Shown: piece by piece, positions 36,967 to 44,591 of the stretch | How positions within the stretch are numbered: position 1 is the first letter of the stretch | How the letters are laid out: each line of letters opens with the position of its first letter | NCBI RefSeq assembly: GCF_026870155.1 | Contig: NZ_CP113975.1 | Location: 4,402,001 to 4,466,000 of the forward strand | Direction of reading: 5' to 3' | DNA length: 64,000 nt | DNA from: Flavobacterium marginilacus | Lineage (GTDB): Bacteria > Bacteroidota > Bacteroidia > Flavobacteriales > Flavobacteriaceae | Made by a program: the position numbers and the translations under genes | Notes under the pieces: generated by a model | What the model saw: the letters and a program-made list of their open reading frames with translations, nothing else | The model's database searches: none | Told to the model about the DNA's origin: nothing

Positions 36967-38963
36967 GATAATTCCAATAGAATTGATGAATTTTTTACAA
37001 TATTCTGACCAGCCTGGAGCGATTGTTTTTTAACTTTTCCAACTCCAATAGCCTTTACCTTTAACCCTAAATTCTCCAATAAAGCAACTGCATCCATACC
37101 TGACATTCCTTTTACATTTGGAATTACATTATGCTTTTTTTGCACCTTTGTATAGTAAGCATTGTAACTGCTTTCCTGTATAGGATTTGGACGATCCAAT
37201 TTTTTAATCACATTCGTTGAAGGCGTATCAGTAAATATTTTTTGAGCTATCCTTTTAAATACAGGCCCGGCAACATCGGCACCATAATAATTATTGTTTG
37301 ATGTATTAGGCTTATGAACCACTACAATACAAGAATATTTAGGATTATCCGCTGGAAAATAACCCACAAATGACGAAGCATAATGCTTATCTAATCCTCC
37401 ATTTTGAGCATAATTCATTTGTGCTGTTCCTGTTTTACCAGCCATCGAAAAATCCTTAGAATATAATTTAGATCCAGTACCTTTTTTTACCACATTTTCA
37501 AGAACAGCCTGAACTTTTTTTAATGTTTCATCAGAACAGATCTTCGGATTCATTACTTCAGTATTGTATTTTTTTATGGTTTTGTCCCATGCTTTTATCT
37601 CTGTTACCAGCATTGGTTTTACCATCACGCCATTATTTGCAACCGCATTATAAAATGTCAATGTCTGCAATGGCGTAACCGAAACGCCATATCCAAATGC
37701 CATCCACGGAAGCGAAATATTAGACCAGTTTTTATCGCCTGGCTGCGGTATAAAAGGAACTCCTTCACCTCTAAAAGCTAATCCTAATTTTTTATTCAGC
37801 CCAAATGAATTAACGTGATTCACAAATCTTGTCGGATTGTTTTTGTAATTATTATATACTGCCTGAACCATAACTGTATTTGAAGAAAGCTCAAAACCTC
37901 TGGCCAATGATACTTCACCATAGCCTCCTTCATGAGAATCTCTCACTTTGCGGCCAGAATAGATAATTATACCTCGATGACTATCATAAACAGTACTGGT
38001 ATCTGCTACTTTGTCTTCTAATATTGCAATTAAATCAACCAATTTAAAAGTCGAACCAGGCTCATGAGACTCAGCATAAGCATAATTTGTTGTCTCGTAA
38101 TAACTCCCGTCATTTGCTCTACCCAAATTTGAAATCGCTTTTACCTGACCCGTTTTAGTTTCCATAACTACAACACAGCCGTGATCTGCTTCATATTCTT
38201 CCAGTTGTTTCAATAATGCATGATGCGCTATATCCTGAATGTAAACATCTATAGTCGAGATAACATCGTAACCGTCCTGAGGTTCTACTTCATTTACATC
38301 TCGAATTGGTTTCCATTGCCCTTTTGCAATTTTCTGTTTTAATATTTTGCCGTCCTTACCGTTAAGGAATTCACGATAAGCCCACTCTATACCTTTACCA
38401 TCTGAATAGCCGGTTAATTTTCTTTCATACCCAATGGTACGTTCTGCTATTTGTCCAATTGGATGTTCGCGAACTGTTTTTTGTTCAATTATGACACCTC
38501 CCTTATAAGCTCCCAAATTAAAAAGAGGAAATCCTTTTATCTTCATATATTGAGTAAAACTCAACCCTTTGGCTACCAAATAATATCTGTTTTTATGAAC
38601 TCGGGCTTTCCTTAATTCATTTTGGATTGTACTGCTTGATTTTCTTAGCATCATTCCCAATGAATCCGAAAGCAATTTTACATTTTTTTCAAAAGCTTCT
38701 GTTTTTGGCGCAACTGCATCAAAACGAATTGTATAACTCGGAATTGAAGTAGCCAAAAGACTTCCATCGGCAGAATAAATATTCCCTTTATTGGCAGGAA
38801 TAACAAAATTCTTCACTGTTCTTTCTTTAGCCAGCTCCCTGTAATGATCGCCATCCACCCATTGAATATTAGTCAGCTTAACAGCAATAGCCATTGCCAT
38901 CAAAAAGATGAAAAAGGCAACCAGATAGGTTCTATAGGATATATATTTATCTTCTACTGCCAT
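36963..38963 (-). CDS. ftsI: Division transpeptidase FtsI/PBP3 with PASTA domain
   Basis: This 666-residue class B penicillin-binding protein has an N-terminal TM anchor (about 12-28), a dimerisation domain and a transpeptidase domain. The active-site motifs are present: SxxK (GSTFK), SxN (SSNTV) and KTG (GKTGTAQ). A single PASTA domain lies at the C-terminus (about 608-666; VIPNVKGMSGMDAVALLENL). It cross-links septal peptidoglycan with FtsW. It overlaps ftsL by 10 bases and murE by 4. Confidence 0.97.
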   Translation of the reverse strand: MAVEDKYISYRTYLVAFFIFLMAMAIAVKLTNIQWVDGDHYRELAKERTVKNFVIPANKGNIYSADGSLLATSIPSYTIRFDAVAPKTEAFEKNVKLLSDSLGMMLRKSSSTIQNELRKARVHKNRYYLVAKGLSFTQYMKIKGFPLFNLGAYKGGVIIEQKTVREHPIGQIAERTIGYERKLTGYSDGKGIEWAYREFLNGKDGKILKQKIAKGQWKPIRDVNEVEPQDGYDVISTIDVYIQDIAHHALLKQLEEYEADHGCVVVMETKTGQVKAISNLGRANDGSYYETTNYAYAESHEPGSTFKLVDLIAILEDKVADTSTVYDSHRGIIIYSGRKVRDSHEGGYGEVSLARGFELSSNTVMVQAVYNNYKNNPTRFVNHVNSFGLNKKLGLAFRGEGVPFIPQPGDKNWSNISLPWMAFGYGVSVTPLQTLTFYNAVANNGVMVKPMLVTEIKAWDKTIKKYNTEVMNPKICSDETLKKVQAVLENVVKKGTGSKLYSKDFSMAGKTGTAQMNYAQNGGLDKHYASSFVGYFPADNPKYSCIVVVHKPNTSNNNYYGADVAGPVFKRIAQKIFTDTPSTNVIKKLDRPNPIQESSYNAYYTKVQKKHNVIPNVKGMSGMDAVALLENLGLKVKAIGVGKVKKQSLQAGQNIVKNSSILLELS

Positions 38964-39301
38964 AACTTCTCTAAGAAATTTTTCTCTTCAGGTTCTTTAA
39001 CTTCAATTTTTACAGGAGGCACGGTCGATGGAAAAATTTGTCTTTCTTCCATTTTAGCCGAAACCGTAGATTCCATTTTAAGCTTCATCAGCTCCGAACG
39101 TCTGTCTACAAATTCAGAGCGCAGTTCTTTCACTCTATTTGTCAATTCAACAATCTTGAACACTTTTTGCTCATAACGCTGTGTATTCGCAATCATTATT
39201 ATAGCAAGTAAAATCACAAATACAATAAAACGCCAGTTTTTGACAGCGTTATCATCAATTAGATATTGTGCTTTTAATATGTTATAAATTCCACCCTTCA
39301 T
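38954..39301 (-). CDS. ftsL: FtsL-like divisome protein
   Basis: This 115-residue protein has one membrane segment (about 22-40) followed by a coiled-coil-like stretch (VFKIVELTNRVKELRSEFVDRR) and a short proline-rich tail. Size, topology and position between rsmH and ftsI fit the FtsL role of linking FtsQ and FtsW-FtsI. The primary sequence is poorly conserved, so the call leans on context. Confidence 0.88.
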   Translation of the reverse strand: MKGGIYNILKAQYLIDDNAVKNWRFIVFVILLAIIMIANTQRYEQKVFKIVELTNRVKELRSEFVDRRSELMKLKMESTVSAKMEERQIFPSTVPPVKIEVKEPEEKNFLEKLWQ

Positions 39302-39310
39302 TAGTAAATT

Positions 39311-39338
39311 ATGAATTATGAGTTATGAATTATGAGTT
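39311..39338. repeat. 14-bp tandem duplication between ftsL and rsmH
   Basis: ATGAATTATGAGTT occurs twice without a gap (39311-39324 and 39325-39338) in the 99-base spacer. Confidence 0.88.
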
Positions 39339-39400
39339 ACAAACTCTAGAATTCACATCCTCTTTAAACTTTTTAAATCATTTTAAACAATTAAACTTTC

Positions 39401-40312
39401 TCACCCTTTTTTCTCTGCAATTCTCAGTTTTGCGCTTCGTGCTCTATTATTCAATTTTATTTCTTCGTTATCCGGAACTATCAATTTTCCTATCGTATTA
39501 AATGGAACAGAAAAATTACCATAAAAATCACGTTCAGGTTCTCCTTCGAACATTCCATTTTTTATGAATCTTTTTACTAATCTATCTTCTAATGAATGAT
39601 AGGAAATCACGCTTAATCTTCCTCCCGGTTTCAAAATCTCTAGAGACTGTTCTAAAAATTCTTTCAAGACATCCATTTCCTGATTTACTTCAATCCGGAT
39701 TGCCTGATAGATTTGTGCCAAAATTTTATTTCTAAGTCTTTCAGGCAGATATTTCGCCAAAACCTCTTTCAATTCTTCAGTTGTTTTAATCGGACGGTGC
39801 TCTCTAGCCTCTACAATTGTTCTTGCCAAAGCTGGTGCGTTCTTCAACTCACCATAATCCAAGAATACTCTTCGCAAATTGGCATCATCATATTCATTGA
39901 CCACCCGATACGCATTCAAATCATTTTTCTGGCTCATTCTCATATCCAGTCCAGCATCAAATCGTGTTGAGAAACCTCTTTCGGCCACATCAAACTGATG
40001 AGAAGAAACGCCTAAATCTCCCAAAATTCCATCTACTTCTTTCACGCCATGAAAACGCAAAAACCTTTTTATAAATCTGAAATTCTCATTTATCAATGTA
40101 AATCTTTCGTCAGGCAAAGCATTTGCCAAAGCATCCTCATCCTGATCAAAAGCAAACAATTTTCCATCAGGCCCCAGCCTTCTTAATATCTCTTTTGAAT
40201 GACCGCCGCCGCCAAAAGTCACATCTACATAAATCCCGTCAGGTTTTATACCCAAACCATCCACTGTAGGATGAAGCAATACTGGATTATGATATTCCAT
40301 TGTCATCGTCAT
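39401..40312 (-). CDS. rsmH: 16S rRNA m4C1402 methyltransferase RsmH (MraW)
   Basis: This 303-residue enzyme methylates the N4 of C1402 in 16S rRNA using SAM. The SAM-binding motif VDVTFGGGGHSKEIL, LGDLGVSSHQFD, RGFSTRFDAGLDMRM and the C-terminal SVISYHSLEDRLVKRF are intact. Three Met codons lie at the start (40312, 40306, 40300). The last gives the conserved MEYHNPVLL and is a realistic alternative. It overlaps the mraZ stop region in either case. Confidence 0.96.
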   Translation of the reverse strand: MTMTMEYHNPVLLHPTVDGLGIKPDGIYVDVTFGGGGHSKEILRRLGPDGKLFAFDQDEDALANALPDERFTLINENFRFIKRFLRFHGVKEVDGILGDLGVSSHQFDVAERGFSTRFDAGLDMRMSQKNDLNAYRVVNEYDDANLRRVFLDYGELKNAPALARTIVEAREHRPIKTTEELKEVLAKYLPERLRNKILAQIYQAIRIEVNQEMDVLKEFLEQSLEILKPGGRLSVISYHSLEDRLVKRFIKNGMFEGEPERDFYGNFSVPFNTIGKLIVPDNEEIKLNNRARSAKLRIAEKKG

Positions 40313-40760
40313 TTAAATTACCCATTACTTCTTCGGCCAAATCAGCAAAATCAACATCTGCCCCATCGATTGATTTTTCATACAAATCTTTATCCCAAAT
40401 CTCCACAATATTAACTGCAGAAGAAAAAACTACATCTTTATCAATGCTGGCAAAAGTTACTAAGTCTTTAGGAACCAATAATCTGCCAAGCGCATCAATT
40501 TCCACCACCTTCACTCCTGCTGTAAAACGGCGTATAAAGTCATTGTTCTTTTTTACAAAACGATTAAGTTTGTTGATTTTTTTCATCATCAAATCCCACT
40601 CTTCCATAGGATACAATTCCAGACAGGGCTGAAAAACGGAACGCTTCAAAACAAAACCGTTTTGAAGCGAGGAAGCCAATTGCTTTTTTAGGGGAGCAGG
40701 TAATAAAGCCCGTCCTTTAGCATCAACTTTACACTCATATGTCCCTATAATTGTGTCCAA
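40287..40760 (-). CDS. mraZ: Transcriptional regulator MraZ
   Basis: This 157-residue protein has two SpoVT/AbrB-like halves, each with the DxxGR signature (KVDAKGRALLPAPLKKQL near 12-30 and IDALGRLLVPKDL near 90-103). MraZ forms ring-shaped oligomers and in other bacteria binds direct repeats in its own promoter to repress the dcw cluster. It is the first gene of the cluster. A matching triple repeat lies 44-69 bases upstream. Confidence 0.96.
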   Translation of the reverse strand: MDTIIGTYECKVDAKGRALLPAPLKKQLASSLQNGFVLKRSVFQPCLELYPMEEWDLMMKKINKLNRFVKKNNDFIRRFTAGVKVVEIDALGRLLVPKDLVTFASIDKDVVFSSAVNIVEIWDKDLYEKSIDGADVDFADLAEEVMGNLNDDDNGIS

Positions 40761-40785
40761 GTGAATTGTATTGATTTGTATTAAG

Positions 40786-40793
40786 CAAAAATA
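40786..40793 (-). promoter_or_regulatory. -7 element of the mraZ/dcw promoter
   Basis: The minus strand reads TATTTTTG (40793 to 40786), an exact TAnnTTTG match. Transcription would start near 40780, about 20 bases before the mraZ ATG. Confidence 0.68.
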
Positions 40794-40803
40794 TATAAAA
40801 TTT

Positions 40804-40830
40804 TACCACAATTTACCACATTATACCACT
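40804..40830 (-). promoter_or_regulatory. Putative MraZ operator: three 10-bp repeats
   Basis: The minus strand carries GTGGTA at 40829-40824, 40819-40814 and 40809-40804, exactly 10 bases apart. The last copy ends 10 bases upstream of the -7 element, so the array covers the -33 region. Known MraZ sites have the same 10-bp period (TGGG repeats in E. coli, AAAGTG-type repeats in Mycoplasma). A fourth, out-of-phase copy (GTGGTT) lies at 40850-40845. Confidence 0.72.
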
Positions 40831-41100
40831 TTGTTAATAAGTTTAACCACTTTCGACCAGAAACACTTAGTTTATAGACAATCAGAACGTTAGCTGATTT
40901 AACGATAATTTGTAAGAAAGCCTATTAATTATTAAAAATCTCTTGTTTTTGATTAGAGAAGCATATTCTTAAAAGCTTAAAAAAAACATTTCATATCCGT
41001 TAAAAAAGCAAGAAAAAGACACTCAAAAGACATCCCTTACTCATCTAAGAATAAAAGGTTAAAAAATAGCTTCCAAAATTCTTTTTAATTTTTTAAACCC

Positions 41101-41108
41101 TATATTTG
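41101..41108 (+). promoter_or_regulatory. -7 element for the hydrolase-engB operon
   Basis: TATATTTG matches TAnnTTTG exactly and lies 28 bases upstream of the start codon at 41137. No clear -33 TTG. Confidence 0.68.
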
Positions 41109-41136
41109 TGAAAAATTGAAATTGTTATTTTAAAAC

Positions 41137-41910
41137 ATGGAAAAATATTACAAAAAAGAAGGCAAATACGGATATTACGAAGCGGGCGAAGGAATTCCAA
41201 TTGTCATCTTACATGGTTTAATGGGAGGACTTAGTAATTTTGATGCTGTTGCAAATTATTTTTCTAACAAAGGATACAGAATTATCATTCCCGATTTACC
41301 TATATACACTCAGAACATATTAAAAACAAACGTAAAAAGTTTTGCTGTCTATGTAAAAAACTTTATTACATACAAAAAATTAGACAGAGTAATTCTTTTA
41401 GGAAATTCACTTGGAGGGCATATTGCTTTATACCATACCAAAATGTTTCCTGAAAAAGTATCCGGACTTGTAATCACAGGAAGTTCCGGACTTTACGAAA
41501 GCGCAATGGGTGACAGTTACCCAAAAAGAGGTGACTATGAATACATTAAGAAAAAAGCCGAAGATGTATTTTATGATCCAAAAATAGCTACTCCAGAACT
41601 TATTGATGAAGTATATGCTACGGTAAATGACCGTATAAAACTGATTAAAACCCTGACTATTGCCAAAAGTGCCATTCGTCATAATATGGCTAAAGATTTA
41701 CCCAAAATGCATGTGCAGACTTGTATTATCTGGGGGAAAAATGACCAAGTGACGCCACCGGATGTAGCCGAAGAATTCCATAAATTATTACCAAATTCAA
41801 CATTGTACTGGATTGACAAATGCGGACACGCTGCAATGATGGAACAGCCAGAGGAATTCAATGCACATCTTGAAGATTGGCTTACACATACCCATTTAGC
41901 CGAACACTAA
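41137..41910 (+). CDS. Alpha/beta hydrolase
   Basis: This 257-residue cytoplasmic alpha/beta-hydrolase has the oxyanion motif HGLMGGLSNF and the nucleophile elbow GNSLGG (Ser). The acid Asp lies in WGKNDQVTPP and the catalytic His in CGHAAMMEQPEEF, so the triad is complete. The substrate is unknown. It lies 20 bases before engB in the same direction, suggesting one transcript. Confidence 0.92.
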   Translation: MEKYYKKEGKYGYYEAGEGIPIVILHGLMGGLSNFDAVANYFSNKGYRIIIPDLPIYTQNILKTNVKSFAVYVKNFITYKKLDRVILLGNSLGGHIALYHTKMFPEKVSGLVITGSSGLYESAMGDSYPKRGDYEYIKKKAEDVFYDPKIATPELIDEVYATVNDRIKLIKTLTIAKSAIRHNMAKDLPKMHVQTCIIWGKNDQVTPPDVAEEFHKLLPNSTLYWIDKCGHAAMMEQPEEFNAHLEDWLTHTHLAEH

Positions 41911-41930
41911 CAGAATTTTATATTCCGAAA

Positions 41931-42551
41931 ATGAAAATCAATACTGCCGAATTCATAATAAGCAACTCAGATGCAAGTAAATGTCCTAAGGATTTTTTAC
42001 CTGAATATGCTTTTATTGGCCGTTCCAATGTTGGAAAATCCTCATTGATCAACATGCTGACCAATAACAAAAATTTGGCCAAAACTTCAGGAAAACCAGG
42101 CAAGACACAGCTTATCAATCATTTTTTGATTAACAGCAGCTGGTTTCTAGTTGATTTACCAGGTTACGGCTATGCCAAAGTTTCCAAGAAAACCAAATCA
42201 ATTTTTCAGGAGTTCATTACCGATTATTTTGAGACAAGACAACAATTAGTCTGCGCTTTTGTGTTAATTGACATTCGCCACGAAGCACAAAAAATCGATA
42301 TTGAATTCATGTCGTACATGGGCGAAAGCGAAATTCCGTTCTGCATTATTTTTACCAAAGCCGATAAAATCAGCAAAACAAAAATCGACTCTCATGTTGT
42401 CGCCTACAAAAAACAGATGTTTGCTAACAACTGGGCAGAAATGCCACCCTATTTCGTAACTTCATCAACAGAAGCAACCGGAAAAGAAGAACTTCTAAAT
42501 TACATAGACGAAGTAAATCAAGAAGTTTTTAAAAATAATTCAGGGTTTTAA
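41931..42551 (+). CDS. engB: Ribosome biogenesis GTP-binding protein EngB (YihA/YsxC)
   Basis: This 206-residue TRAFAC-class GTPase is needed for 50S subunit assembly. It has G1 GRSNVGKSS, a switch region with KPGKTQLINHF, G3 DLPGYGYAK and G4 TKADK. The open frame extends to 41877 inside the hydrolase gene. The ATG at 41931 gives the family's normal start (KINTAEFIIS) and avoids a 34-base overlap. Confidence 0.96.
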   Translation: MKINTAEFIISNSDASKCPKDFLPEYAFIGRSNVGKSSLINMLTNNKNLAKTSGKPGKTQLINHFLINSSWFLVDLPGYGYAKVSKKTKSIFQEFITDYFETRQQLVCAFVLIDIRHEAQKIDIEFMSYMGESEIPFCIIFTKADKISKTKIDSHVVAYKKQMFANNWAEMPPYFVTSSTEATGKEELLNYIDEVNQEVFKNNSGF

Positions 42552-42566
42552 ATCTTCCTTTTTAAA

Positions 42567-42615
42567 TACAAAATATCCCAAAACTGAATTTTTTTCTGTT
42601 TTGGGATATTTTGTA
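42567..42615. terminator. Long hairpin after engB
   Basis: TACAAAATATCCCAAAAC (42567-42584) pairs perfectly with GTTTTGGGATATTTTGTA (42598-42615), giving an 18-bp stem. The T-tract lies in the loop rather than after the stem, so it is an atypical terminator. It separates engB from the convergent lipoprotein gene. Confidence 0.6.
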
Positions 42616-42716
42616 CGATTTATGCAAATACTCTACCTTCATTAATAAAAGTGACGTGTTGTTTTTTAAAACTTTTGTCTTGTAGCAAATATTAAATTCA
42701 GAAAAACAGACTCTTT

Positions 42717-43259
42717 CTATCCCATATTTATCAGTCTTTTATTTTTAAAGACCCACCTGCCATTTTCTTTTTTAAAATAATATGTTTCATTAAGCATACT
42801 GATACCAATAACTTTCTTTACACGAATATAAGCATAATCTTTCTCCATTTTAAAATCTGAAAATACAACAAACAAAACATCGGAATCATAAGTTTTCGCC
42901 TTAACTAATTTCAACCTATATACTGACTTAAAACCAACTAAATCAGTATCTTCCAATTTAAATCTTAAATAATTATTTGGATTCAAAAAACCGCGATATG
43001 AAATAGAATCCATTAAACCAATTGTAAATGTTGGGGTTCTAATTTTATTCTTCAAAGACATAACATCAAATCCTTCCACAGAATCTATAAGAATATTACA
43101 ATTCTCATTGATAAAATTTCTTGCTTCTGCAATTAATTTATCATCTCGTAATTTGTCTGCGCGTAATTTATCTTCGTGCAATTGCAACTCTCCTTTTTTA
43201 CAGCCTAAAACTGCTAAAAACAAAAAAATAAAAACTAATTTTTTAAAAATTCCATCCAT
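42717..43259 (-). CDS. Lipoprotein, candidate immunity partner of the metallopeptidase
   Basis: This 180-residue protein has a lipoprotein signal with lipobox VLGC (Cys20). A short charged repeat (DKLRADKLRDDKL, about 30-42) follows, then an alpha+beta domain to the C-terminus. I do not recognise the family. Its start overlaps the end of the metallopeptidase gene by 17 bases, so the two are translationally coupled. Small genes placed directly after toxin genes often encode immunity proteins. For a toxin acting in the periplasm a lipoprotein would be well placed. That role is inference from order, overlap and localisation only. Confidence 0.75.
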   Translation of the reverse strand: MDGIFKKLVFIFLFLAVLGCKKGELQLHEDKLRADKLRDDKLIAEARNFINENCNILIDSVEGFDVMSLKNKIRTPTFTIGLMDSISYRGFLNPNNYLRFKLEDTDLVGFKSVYRLKLVKAKTYDSDVLFVVFSDFKMEKDYAYIRVKKVIGISMLNETYYFKKENGRWVFKNKRLINMG

Positions 43260-44586
43260 ATCGTGCTGCTAAATTTGTTACTCCTGCCATTGTTAATCTT
43301 TCTCCAAAAATATTCGTTTCAAAAACTTGTCCAGCCTCATAAACAACATTAACCATCTGTGGCATATGATTCATATTTCTCCCGAAATGAACTAATTCGT
43401 GTAAAATCGTTATCATGGCATGAAAAGATGTGGCTGCTAAACTTACGTGTAAATCCGGCTCACCAGGTGTAGCTGGTATATACGGCATACCTGGCACACC
43501 TGGTGTACCAACTGCAGGTGTGCCAGGTGTGCCAGGTAGAAAATACCCACCAGTTTCAAGAGAAGAAACAAGGTATCGCTGAATAAATATAATATTTGGC
43601 GTTACAATATTTTCATATAGCCCAAAATCGCTAATATTAGCCACTCTGACTAATTGTGTTAGTTTTTCTGTCGATAACAAATTTATTATCTGAGCCTCTG
43701 AAAATCCACTTAAATTCACTAGTTCTTTCATAATTAATGGTTGATTTAATACAAAAGATTTTATTTTTGGAAGCAGTCTTGCAAGTTGCTGATATTTAGG
43801 ATTATTTACATATTCAATTGTGTTGCAGTTCTGACAATAATCTTCTGTACGTTCATTATTTTCATATATATATACATTGATAAATCCATCATCTTTTCCT
43901 ATATTGTGATACCCTACAGGCATTCCACTTTGATCTATACTTCCTGAAATAGGAGGGTTTATATTACTACCACCGCCATTAGATCCATTACTAGTAGGTT
44001 CTGGGATTCTATATTGCATACCTACAGTCAATACACCACTATTCTCATAAGGCGTAAAGTAATAGAAAGAATGTCCAGTGGAAGGATCATAAAGCCTCGT
44101 TATAGTACCCGTGTGCGATTTTCCATCAGCTGTTACAAGAACAAAATTATCTTTATTCGTTACATGATAACGACCTATAAGATCTTGTATTAATTTGGTT
44201 AATTCAGCCTGCGTTATTACTGGCTTATCTATTATATTTTGCCCTTCTTGCTGTGACGAATCATCGGAACTATTTTGAGTTACATCATTATAATCATCAT
44301 AATCATCATAATAAACTGTATTATAATTTTCGCCATAATTATATGGATTAATTAGATTTCCATAATCAATAACTGGTTCATGATAATCATTGTAAACAGT
44401 TGCTCCACCCTGCCATTCAGGGCCATTAAAATCTGGATCAGCAGCAAATGGATCACCCGCATCATTCATCCAGCTATTAGGATCATCTTCACCCTCACTC
44501 CACTGCGCCTGTGCAGTTATACTAAAGAATGTACACAAAAATAACAAAAACCATTTGCTATTTAGGTTTTTCAAAATATTTTTCAT
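43243..44586 (-). CDS. Secreted HExxH metallopeptidase, toxin-like
   Basis: This 447-residue protein has a signal peptide ending in TAQAQ (about 1-28). An acidic, Asn/Asp/Tyr-rich region (about 30-110) and a middle domain follow. The C-terminal peptidase-like domain (about 265-447) carries H396-E-L-V-H400 and E417/E423 as candidate third ligands. The run-up (ARLLPKIKSFVLNQPLIMKELV, TPNIIFIQRYL) resembles the metallopeptidase domains of bacterial polymorphic toxins. A Pro/Gly-rich collagen-like stretch (351-377) is inserted just before the active site. It starts 5 bases after the Sel1/T9SS gene and overlaps the lipoprotein gene. Confidence 0.78.
   Translation of the reverse strand: MKNILKNLNSKWFLLFLCTFFSITAQAQWSEGEDDPNSWMNDAGDPFAADPDFNGPEWQGGATVYNDYHEPVIDYGNLINPYNYGENYNTVYYDDYDDYNDVTQNSSDDSSQQEGQNIIDKPVITQAELTKLIQDLIGRYHVTNKDNFVLVTADGKSHTGTITRLYDPSTGHSFYYFTPYENSGVLTVGMQYRIPEPTSNGSNGGGSNINPPISGSIDQSGMPVGYHNIGKDDGFINVYIYENNERTEDYCQNCNTIEYVNNPKYQQLARLLPKIKSFVLNQPLIMKELVNLSGFSEAQIINLLSTEKLTQLVRVANISDFGLYENIVTPNIIFIQRYLVSSLETGGYFLPGTPGTPAVGTPGVPGMPYIPATPGEPDLHVSLAATSFHAMITILHELVHFGRNMNHMPQMVNVVYEAGQVFETNIFGERLTMAGVTNLAARYGWNF
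43491..43535. repeat. 13-bp inverted repeat inside the metallopeptidase gene
   Basis: CTGGCACACCTGG (43491-43503) and CCAGGTGTGCCAG (43523-43535) form a perfect GC-rich stem with a 19-base loop in the collagen-like coding segment. Confidence 0.8.
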
Positions 44587-44591
44587 GGTTT

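Larger units (their letters stand above)
40761..41136. other. Divergent intergenic region between mraZ and the hydrolase gene
   Basis: 376 AT-rich bases. The left part holds the dcw promoter and MraZ repeats. The right edge holds TATATTTG (41101-41108), an exact -7 element 28 bases before the hydrolase ATG. I see nothing else in the middle. Confidence 0.55.

Noticed and set aside
41877..41930. Upstream extension of engB
   Set aside because: It lies inside the hydrolase gene; the conserved EngB start is at 41931.
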